From assembly GCF_026151205.1 (NCBI RefSeq), contig NC_087082.1, positions 434,001 to 498,000 on the forward strand: 64,000 nt of DNA, read 5' to 3'. Made by a program: the position numbers and the translations under genes. Every line of letters starts with the position of its first letter. The stretch's first letter is position 1. Below are positions 1 through 11,000 of the stretch, piece by piece. This stretch comes from Bolinopsis microptera (Eukaryota > Ctenophora > Tentaculata > Lobata > Bolinopsidae). Under the pieces are notes generated by a model. It saw nothing but the letters and a program-made list of their open reading frames with translations. It was not told the DNA's origin and did not search any database.

Positions 1-1990
1 ACTGACGGTCTCACTCTAGTGAGTTACTTTAACTGACGGTCTCACTCTAGTGAGTTGCTTTAACTGACGGTCTCACTCTAGATACTAGGACGACTCACCT
101 TGAGTTATGAAAACTTGGGTAACAAGTCGATTTATCACATGTTGATTGTTGAGTGTCCCCCCCCCCCGGCCCCCTAGATTTATCACATGTTGATTGTTAA
201 GTGTCCCCCCCCCTCGCCTCTGCATATAAAGCTTGTTAGTTGTTTCTTCTATAGATATGATTATTTGTGTTTTCCTCTATCTTGCAGTTTGGGGTTGCAC
301 AAGGGGTACTATAGCAGATCCCAGATACATTATACCTGCCAATCAAAACTACGGGACACTGGGATGTGGGTACCTTCCAATAGCAAATCAATAAGAGTCT
401 CATGACCAAACAAAATATGCTTACTGACTAATGAAATTACTTATCAACTAACGAAATAATACATTTACTCATCATTGACCATCAATAATTAGGACAAAAT
501 GAGCAAAAACAAGTAAGAACACCGAACAGCAGAAATGACTAGGCAGTGAAAGTATAGCTGATAAGAGTGATAGGGGTCTGTACGCAAGGTCAGTATGTTA
601 TGTATACAAGCTAGAGCTTAACATCACAACAGAGAAAGAGAGAGAGAGAGAGTACACTAAACGGTCTACAAGTTACTGATAATGGGCCGTTCTCTCAGCT
701 AGGGTACAAGAGCGTAGCGTCCGCGTATCTGTACGTGCAGTGAAGACGAGCACGTGCAAAACTGCCGACTATTCGGAGGACGAAATCTATAAATATCCAC
801 GACACACGCGAGAGTGTGATGCGGCCAACAGAGTAATAGCTCAGATCTGTACACTACCTATTGCACGTGGGTTGCCATAGTTACGAATGGAATTCCGCGG
901 AGCAGTCACGTGTTAGCCGGCGTCCAATGAGCTGGAGATAAAGACTCATACTATTGTCACATGACGCACATCTGGCTCACGGTACACGCCGCTAGATATA
1001 GCCTAATGAAGAAGACAGTGTGCTATGTACCTTATTATCTACGTTATTTGTGTAGTTAGGTGCGTCACGTGGACATCACCTGACACGTGTCATGAGAAGT
1101 TGCACGTGCACTTTCGCCTTTCACGTGTACACCATCTGATGTCCATTAGCCAATTACACTATACTTTCGAGATTTACTGTCTATTGATCCAGCGCTCACC
1201 GGAATTAAGAATGTATTGTACAAGAGACACGTGCGCATGACACGTGCACGTGCGCATGTTATTGTCTTATCAACCTCCAGGAACTATGTAAAGCATTACG
1301 AATATGAGAACCTGGAGCAAGTGCAGCGGCACCTCCTGGGCAGTGCAGGGTGAGACACCACCTCACACCTGGCCAGTGGGAATTACCAATACGCAGATCA
1401 GAATTAAGCTGGTAGAAAATATATTGAATTACGTCATTTACAGTTGAAAGACTCGAGGTTGTGAGGGAAAAGTGATACATTCCCTGATTAATGTTTGATA
1501 ACTTTGATAAAAAATAGCAAGACTTAAATAATGTCCAAACCTGAGTTCAAGTAAAGACCGTCTCAACTGTAAAGGAGGAGAATGGAAAGCTTCTTTCCCC
1601 TTAATCCTTATCCCACCTGAGGGAGAGGGGTGTCACTTTGTTAAGTAAAAGTAAGTTATATTTGGTATATGATATGTCTGTTGATTGTCAATGATTGTCA
1701 AGATAATATGTTTATGAATAGAAGCTGGTTGTTATGGACTTAGAAGCTGGTTGTTATGGGTGTAAAAGCTGGTTGTTATGGGTTTAGGTCTGTTAGTTTT
1801 ATCTTGTGCGTATGTTCGATAAGCAATAAGCATCCATCACGAGTACATCTTCTTCTAGAATATTTTATAATGTAATTTCGGGTAAAGATAATTCCGTGTG
1901 TTACATGACACTTATCATAGAGCCTATGAGGCTATTTATTGTGTATTGAAATACAAGAGGTGATGTCTAAACTTTGGTTCATTTTACAAA
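1..1990. other. 5' flank of GLB1
   Basis: No coding exon seen. Contains a 31-bp tandem unit (1-82, about 2.6 copies, core CTCACTCTAGTGAGTT), a 48-bp unit with a poly-C tail repeated twice (about 136-215), three imperfect copies of AGAAGCTGGTTGTTATGG (about 1721-1785), and the E-box cluster listed separately. The short ORFs here show no codon-like conservation. Confidence 0.5.
751..1252. promoter_or_regulatory. E-box (CACGTG) cluster upstream of GLB1
   Basis: CACGTG occurs at about 751, 863, 907, 1066, 1084, 1103, 1122, 1228, 1241 and 1247. A TATA-like CTATAAATA is at about 787. This is a plausible proximal regulatory region of the gene starting at 1991, since CACGTG is the core of bHLH-Zip (TFEB/MITF/USF) sites. 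CACGTG is also common elsewhere in this window, so specificity is uncertain. Confidence 0.5.
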
Positions 1991-2073
1991 ATGCTTTTTG
2001 TTTTAGCGTTAGTTTTGCTGGTTTGCTCGGGTCATGCTAAACGGGGCTTCTACATAGACTGGGAGAACGACAG
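1991..2073 (+). CDS. GLB1: GLB1 exon 1: start codon and signal peptide
   Basis: ATG at 1991 opens a hydrophobic leader followed by [13 protein letters not shown]. The donor is GTGAGG at 2074 and the exon leaves phase 2, joining exon 2 at 2321 to restore Arg then [19 protein letters not shown], the usual GH35 N-terminus. This ATG is the only in-frame start ahead of the mature domain, so the start is well supported. The 5' untranslated region and transcription start cannot be read from sequence. Confidence 0.5.
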
Positions 2074-5000
2074 GTGAGGAAGTTAAGTCATAATATAGGG
2101 TCCTACAGTTAAGTTAAGTCATAATATAGGGTCCTACAGTTTTATGAAGTCCTATTACTATCAGATAATATACGGTTATATAAGACTGTATAAATACGAC
2201 CTACGTGTAAACGTACGTGACCGGTCACGTCATTTTTGATTTTATTAACAAAAAAGTTTCTCGCAAACAGTTGAGGATCTTTCAAAAAAGTAAAATAACC
2301 AGATAAAAATATTGCGTCAGGTTTGTAAAGGACGGAGAGAGTTTCCAGTATGTTTCAGCAGGAATGCATTACTTCCGCATACCACACCAGTACTGGCAAC
2401 ACCGGATATCCGCTGCTAAATCTGCTGGTAGGAGCTGGAGCAATTAGTTTTGTCGCAATTAATTAATCAATTTTGTTGCAATTGATTTTGTCATTTTTAT
2501 GTAATTTCAGAAGGCATCAACATGGGATACCGATAAGAAATTATACTAAAAATACACAAATTGTCGCTTTTTTATGAACTTTTTTATGAACTTGAAAGCT
2601 ATAACTGAATCGAATAGAAGTTACACATTTTTCAGTTTTACGGAACAGTATTCTATAAATTATTTTCATGTAATTATCTCAAAAGGCTAACTTACAACTA
2701 AAAAGGCTAAATTTTATTTTAAACGTTCCTAAATAACATCAGGTTTAAACGCTGTCCAGACCTACGTGGCATGGAATGTCCATGAGCCCCAACCTGGACA
2801 CTACAACTTTGAAGGAGATTTCGATATCGTCAAGTTAGTTTTCAAATAAGAAATAAAATCTAAATTATCTATTTTTGTGATGCTCAGTCTAAGAATTTTG
2901 AATCATTTTCTTGATCCAAAAGTCATCAACAAAGAAGATTGTTAATACAAAAAAACTAACCTCCTTTGCGGCTAGAAAACACTAAAACTGCAATATGTAC
3001 AGGTTCATTAAACTGGTGCAGGCTGCAAACACTAAAACTGCAATATCTGCAGGTTCATTAAACTGGTGCAGGCTGCAAACACTAAAACTGCAATATCTGC
3101 AGGTTCATGAAACTGGTGCAGGCTGCAAACACTAAAACTGCAATATCTGCAGGTTCATGAAACTGGTGCAGGCTGCAAACACTAAAACTGCAATATCTGC
3201 AGGTTCATTAAACTGGTGCAGGCTGCAAACACTAAAACTGCAATATCTGCAGGTTCATTAAACTGGTGCAGGCTGCAAACACTAAAACTACAATATCTGC
3301 AGGTTCATGAAACTGGTGCAGGCTGCAAACACTAAAACTGCAATATCTGCAGGTTCATGAAACTGGTGCAGGCTGCAAACACTAAAACTGCAATATCTGC
3401 AGGTTCATTAAACTGGTGCAGGCTGCAAACACTAAAACTGCAATATCTGCAGGTTCATGAAACTGGTGCAGGCTGCAAACACTAAAACTGCAATATCTGC
3501 AGGTTCATGAAACTGGTGCAGGCTGCAAACACTAAAACTGCAATATCTGCAGGTTCATGAAACTGGTGCAGGCTGCAAACACTAAAGCTGCAATATCTGC
3601 AGGTTCATGAAACTGGTGCAGGCTGCAAACACTAAAACTGCAATATCTGCAGGTTCATTAAACTGGTGCAGGCTGCAAACACTAAAACTGCAATATCTGC
3701 AGGTTCATTAAACTGGTGCAGGCTGCAAACACTAAAACTGCAATATCTGCAGGTTCATTAAACTGGTGCAGGCTGCAGATATGGCGCTGATCCTCAGAGT
3801 AGGTCCGTACATCTGTGCGGAGTGGAACTTCGGGGGTCTTCCTCCCTGGCTCCTGGGACGTACATCTCAAGTAAGTAGTGGAACTTCGGGGGTCTTCCTC
3901 CCTGGCTCCTGGGACGTACATCTCAAGTAAGTAGTGGAACTTCGGGGGTCTTCCTCCCTGGCTCCTGGGACGTACATCTCAAGTAAGTAGTGGAACTTCG
4001 GGGGTCTTCCTCCCTGGCTCCTGGGACGTACATCTCAAGTAAGTAGTGGAACTTCGGGGGTCTTCCTCCCTGGCTCCTGGGACGTACATCTCAAGTAAGT
4101 AGTGGAACTTCGGGGGTCTTCCTCCCTGGCTCCTGGGACGTACATCTCAAGTAAGTAGTGGAACTTCGGGGGTCTTCCTCCCTGGCTCCTGGGACGTACA
4201 TCTCAAGTAAGTAGTGGAACTTCGGGGGTCTTCCTCCCTGGCTCCTGGGACGTACATCTCAAGTAAGTAGTGGAACTTCGGGGGTCTTCCTCCCTGGCTC
4301 CTGGGACGTACATCTCAAGTAAGTAGTGGAACTTCGGGGGTCTTCCTCCCTGGCTCCTGGGACGTACATCTCAAGTAAGTAGTGGAACTTCGGGGGTCTT
4401 CCTCCCTGGCTCCTGGGACGTACATCTCAAGTAAGTAGTGGAACTTCGGGGGTCTTCCTCCCTGGCTCCTGGGACGTACATCTCAAGTAAGTAGTGGAAC
4501 TTCGGGGGTCTTCCTCCCTGGCTCCTGGGACGTACATCTCAAGTAAGTAGTGGAACTTCGGGGGTCTTCCTCCCTGGCTCCTGGGACGTACATCTCAAGT
4601 AAGTAGTGGAACTTCGGGGGTCTTCCTCCCTGGCTCCTGGGACGTACATCTCAAGTAAGTAGTGGAACTTCGGGGGTCTTCCTCCCTGGCTCCTGGGACG
4701 TACATCTCAAGTAAGTAGTGGAACTTCGGGGGTCTTCCTCCCTGGCTCCTGGGACGTACATCTCAAGTAAGTAGTGGAACTTCGGGGGTCTTCCTCCCTG
4801 GCTCCTGGGACGTACATCTCAAGTAAGTAGTGGAACTTCGGGGGTCTTCCTCCCTGGCTCCTGGGACGTACATCTCAAGTAAGTAGTGGAACTTCGGGGG
4901 TCTTCCTCCCTGGCTCCTGGGACGTACATCTCAAGTAAGTAGTGGAACTTCGGGGGTCTTCCTCCCTGGCTCCTGGGACGTACATCTCAAGTAAGTAGTG

Positions 5001-8000
5001 GAACTTCGGGGGTCTTCCTCCCTGGCTCCTGGGACGTACATCTCAAGTAAGTAGTGGAACTTCGGGGGTCTTCCTCCCTGGCTCCTGGGACGTACATCTC
5101 AAGTAAGTAGTGGAACTTCGGGGGTCTTCCTCCCTGGCTCCTGGGACGTACATCTCAAGTAAGTAGTGGAACTTCGGGGGTCTTCCTCCCTGGCTCCTGG
5201 GACGTACATCTCAAGTAAGTAGTGGAACTTCGGGGGTCTTCCTCCCTGGCTCCTGGGACGTACATCTCAAGTAAGTAGTGGAACTTCGGGGGTCTTCCTC
5301 CCTGGCTCCTGGGACGTACATCTCAAGTAAGTAGTGGAACTTCGGGGGTCTTCCTCCCTGGCTCCTGGGACGTACATCTCAAGTAAGTAGTGGAACTTCG
5401 GGGTCTTCCTCCCTGGCTCCTGGGACGTACATCTCAAGTAAGTAGTGGAACTTCGGGGGTCTTCCTCCCTGGCTCCTGGGACGTACATCTCAAGTAAGTA
5501 GTGGAACTTCGGGGGTCTTCCTCCCTGGCTCCTGGGACGTACATCTCAAGTAAGTAGTGGAACTTCGGGGGTTTTCCTCCCTGGCTCCTGGGACGTACAT
5601 CTCAAGTAAGTAGTGGAACTTCGGGGGTCTTCCTCCCTGGCTCCTGGGACGTACATCTCAAGTAAGTAGTGGAACTTCGGGGGTCTTCCTCCCTGGCTCC
5701 TGGGACGTACATCTCAAGTAAGTAGTGGAACTTCGGGGGTCTTCCTCCCTGGCTCCTGGGACGTACATCTCAAGTAAGTAGTGGAACTTCGGGGGTCTTC
5801 CTCCCTGGCTCCTGGGACGTACATCTCAAGTAAGTAGTTTACTGATATGTAGCACACTAGGTGTACCTACTGGTATGTAGCACACTAGGTGTACCTACTG
5901 ATATGTAGCACACTAGGTGTACCTACTGATATGTAGCACACTAGGTGTACCTACTGATATGTAGCACACTAGGTGTACCTACTGGTATGTAGCACACTAG
6001 GTGTACCTACTGATATGTAGCACACTATAGGTGTACCTACTGATATGTAGCACACTAGGTGTACCTACTGGTATGTAGCACACTAGGTGTACCTACTGAT
6101 ATGTAGCACACTAGGTGTACCTACTGGTATGTAGCACACTAGGTGTACCTACTGGTATGTAGCACACTAGGTGTACCTACTGATATGTAGCACACTAGGT
6201 GTACCTACTGATATGTAGCACACTATAGGTGTACCTACTGGTATCGGTTAAAAAGCGTAGATAAAAGAAGACAAAATGGGCTGCAAGTTCAAATACACAG
6301 AAGACTATAAGTACAATAATTAACCCTAAATGTTGATTTAACGGCACTCGCGACAGGTGCGGACGACAGATAAACAGTACCTGTTAGCGGTTAACCAGTG
6401 GTTGGAAGTGCTGGCACCTAAAATAAAACCTCTACTCTACGCAAACGGAGGTCCAGTGATCATGATACAGGTAATCTCAAGATTACACGTGTCAACCATT
6501 AGCCAATCAGCTTCCAGTAACTTGTAAACCGTTAGTTTTCATATTCAACTTTGAGACCACGTTCAACATAATATTCGGGTTTTGCCATATACCAGCTGTT
6601 TGAACTGTTAGGGCAAGGGAATGTTCCGAATAATGTTTAATGACTGTTTAATTAACTATTGTTTAATTAATAACTGGTAAATAATGTTTAATGACTGTTT
6701 AATTAACTATTTTTAATTAATAACTGGTAAATAATGTTTAATGACTGCAGGTGGAGAACGAGTATGGTTCATTCGGCTGTGATCATGATTACATCAGTCT
6801 TATGACAACCTTCTTCCAACAATATTTCGGTTAGTGTTACATCACGTGACTATGGTAGTATGGTGTTACATCACGTGACTATGGTAGTATGGTGTTACAT
6901 CACGTGACTATGGTAGTATGGTGTTACATCACGTGACTATGGTAGCATGGTGTTACATCACGTGACTATGGTAGCATGGTGTGACATCACGTGACTATGG
7001 TAGCATGGTGTTACATCACGTGACTATGGTAGCATGGTGTTACATCACGTGACTATGGTAGTATGGTGTTACATCACGTGACTATGGTAGTATGGTGTTA
7101 CATCACGTGACTATGGTAGTATGGTGTTACATCACGTGACTATGGTAGTATGGTGTTACATCACGTGACTATGGTAGTATGGTGTTACATCACGTGACTA
7201 TGGTAGTATGGTGTTGCATCACGTGACTATGGTAGTATGGTGTTACATCACGTGACTATGGTAGCATGGTGTTACATCACGTGACTATGGTAGTATGGTG
7301 TTACATCACGTGACTATGGTAGCATGGTGTTACATCACGTGATTATGGTAGCATGGTGTTACATCACGTGACTATGGTAGCATGGTGTTACATCACGTGA
7401 CTATGGTAGCATGGTGTTACATCACGTGACTATGGTAGTATGGTGTTACATCACGTGACTATGGTAGCATGGTGTTACATCACGTGACTATGGTAGTATG
7501 GTGTTACATCACGTGACTATGGTAGTATGGTGTTACATCACGTGACTATGGTAGTATGGTGTTACATCACGTGACTATGGTAGTATGGTGTTACATCACG
7601 TGACTATGGTAGCATGGTGTTACATCACGTGACTATGGTAGTATGGTGTTACATCACGTGACTATGGTAGCATGGTGTTACATCACGTGACTATGGTAGC
7701 ATGGTGTTACATCACGTGACTATGGTAGTATGGTGTTACATCACGTGACTATGGTAGTATGGTGTTACACCACGTGACTATGGTAGTATGGTGTTACCGT
7801 GGTGTTCCCACCTACGAGTGAAAATTGAGAGGTAGCGCGCCTGAAAGGTAGCGCGCCTGAAAGGTATTTCAAAAATAAATCTTATTGAACAATCTCATAA
7901 TTAAACCAGCTCCAACTAAATATAAAACACTTTCCGATAAAACCAGGAAAAGATATCATCTACTTTACAACGGACGGACCAGGAGGGTACAAATGTGGCT

Positions 8001-11000
8001 CCCTGCAGGGCACTGAGCCCCTCTTTACCACTATTGATTTCGGGGTGGGTTCTGACGGAGCAGCCGAGTTCCGGAAACTGCGCAAGTTCCAACCTGACGG
8101 ACCCAGCGTTAACTCAGAGTTTTACACCGGCTGGCTGGATCACTGGCAGCACAAACATTCCACCAGATGTGAGTTGAGAAGTTTGTAATTAGTGTCCCCA
8201 CAGGTAAGGATGTGGTGTACTTCACAACGGATGGTAAGAGAGACTGGGAACTGAGTTGCGGGATTACGCCTCCTCTGTTCGGTACTGTAGACTTCTCCCC
8301 TGCTGATAACGTTACAGAGATCCTAGCCAGGTTGAGGAGACATCAGAGCAAGGGTCCGGTGGTGAACAGTGAGCTTTACTCTGGGTGGTGTGACTGGTAC
8401 GGAAAGGTTCATCAAACTACTGGTCAGTACCTACATGTAGTCAGCTACACTACACTACACTACACTACACGTAGTCACTGACTACTAGTCAGCCTTCTTA
8501 CAATTGGGATATTTATGTAGGGATTGGGACAAAATGATGACAATCCAGATGTTACACTATCCATTTTTGATGGTTTTTGTCATCCTTGATTCTATCCGTC
8601 ATCTGTTTTAAATGACCGATGGACTGTAATTTTTCCTTTAAGGAATAATCTTATTTCAGCTGCTGAGCCACTCGGAGCGACCCTCAACAAGCTCCTCTCA
8701 CTCTCAGTAAGTGTGAACCTCTACATGTTTCACGGAGGCAGCAACTTTGGTCTCTCCAGCGGAGCTAGTAGTATGTATACTACTGGAGCTAGTGACTACG
8801 AAACCGTCTTCACACCACAAAGCTACGACTACGACGCTCCCCTGTCCGAGCAAGGTAAACCCGCCCCTCCCACCTCATATACTATCACCTGATCTGTTTC
8901 AGCTGCTGAGAAACTGGGAGTGTCTCTGGACAAGCTGGTGGGTCTGAAGGCCAGCGTGAACCTGTACATGTGGCACGGAGGCAGCAACTTCGGCTTGTGG
9001 AGCGGGGCACAGAACAGAGGCGGACTCATCGCTAATCCAACCAGCTATGATTACGATGCTCCACAGTCAGAATGGGGTAATGTTAATCTCACCCATCTCG
9101 AGAGAGACTAAAAATGCTTTCACTTGACAGCTAAACGAATGAAGCCTAAAATTGTCAAGGCCTGAGAATGATGAGAAACTAATTTGTTGGGCTAAGCGCT
9201 ATGAAAGTATCTATTAGTAGAGCCTCACTGCCTGAGTACTCGAGTTTCATTCTTATCCAAAATCATTCCTCCGTTTTCAGGCGACGTGAAATTGGATAAA
9301 TACTGGGCAATAAGGAACGTTACAGAGAAGTACTTCCCGGGAAACAAGATGCCGGTACCAGAGGACTCTAAGAAATTGGGAGGTATACCCCTCAAGCTCA
9401 CATTAGCAGGAATACTGACTATTCAGATCGGACCAGGTGGGTTTAATACTAAACATTTATCTACACTACACTACACTACACTACACTACACTACACTACA
9501 CTACACTACACTACACTACACTACACTACACTACACTACACTACACTACACTACACTACACTACACTACACTACACTACACTACACTACACTACACTACA
9601 CTACACTACACTACACTACACTACACTACACTACACTACACTACACTACACTACACTACACTACACTACACTACACTACACTACACTACACTACACTACA
9701 CTACACTACACTACACTACACTACACTACACTACACTACACTACACTACACTACACTACACTACACTACACTACACTACACTACACTACACTACACTACA
9801 CTACACTACACTACACTACACTACACTACACTACACTACACTACACTACACTACACTACACTACACTACACTACAATACACTACACTACACTACACTACA
9901 CTACACTACACTACACTACACTACACTACACTACACTACACTACACTACACTACACTACACTACACTACACTACACTACACTACACTACACTACACTACA
10001 CTACACTACACTACACTACACTACACTACACTACACTACACTACACTACACTACACTACACTACACTACACTACACTACACTACACTACACTACACTACA
10101 CTACACTACACTACACTACACTACACTACACTACACTACACTACACTACACATTTATCTACTAAGATTATTTTCACAAATCTTTCTTCCATCAGAAACAT
10201 AAATATTAAATAATCTTACCGAGGACCAGGCTTAAGTGTCCATAAACACTGAATGAATAAAGATATGGCGGAGTGGCAGGGTCGCAAGCGCCGTTCAGTA
10301 GAAATAATCGATCACTCAACCAATTAATTGACTAATTATTTAACTAACTTACATAATTAGGCAATTCTGCACCTAGATACGCTGGTGAAGAAGTCCCCAC
10401 TTCCCCACACAATGGAGCAGCTAGGTGTGTTTGAAGGTATTTTAGCGTACGAGCACGAGGTTACTCCGGGGCAACCTCTCATAGATGTGGAACTGGAGAT
10501 ACTGGGGGTTCACGACCGCGCTTATGTTCTCACCGACGGGAGCTTTGTTCAGGTGAAATAAGTCCACCGATCTGAACCATCATATCAAAATTCATATTAT
10601 TTTTTTGGCTGCCAATTTAACTTCATGTCTTTAATAGCAAAATTGTGTGGTAGAGGGGTCAACTAGCGACTAATCAGGTGTCCTCTTATAATCACTTGTC
10701 CTCTTATTATCACGAGTCCCCTTATAATCACGTGTCCCCTTATAATCACGTGTCCCCTTATAATCACATGTCCCCTTATAATCACGTGTCCTCTCATAAT
10801 CACGTGTCCCCTTATAATCACATGTCCCCTTATAATCAGGTGTCCCCTTATAATCACGTGTCCCCTTATAATCAGGTCTCCCCTTATAATCACATGTCCC
10901 CTTATAATCAGGTGTCCCCTTATAATCACGTGTCCCCTTATAATCAGGTCTCCCCTTATAATCACATGTCCTCTTATAATCACGTGTCCTCTTATAATCA

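Noticed and set aside
3682-5488. Minus-strand ORFs with [21 protein letters not shown] repeat
   Set aside because: Antisense of the 56-bp GLB1 exon 4 donor array.
9286-10213. ORFs of 258 and 292 codons through the CTACA repeat
   Set aside because: The repeating YTTLH peptide is only the 5-bp repeat read in a 15-bp period. The true exon 9 part ends at the donor at 9436.
10361-10376. Earlier acceptor for GLB1 exon 10 (after AATTAG at 10360)
   Set aside because: It would add AILHLD-like sequence but breaks phase with exon 9; the AG at 10375-10376 is in phase. cDNA could overturn this.
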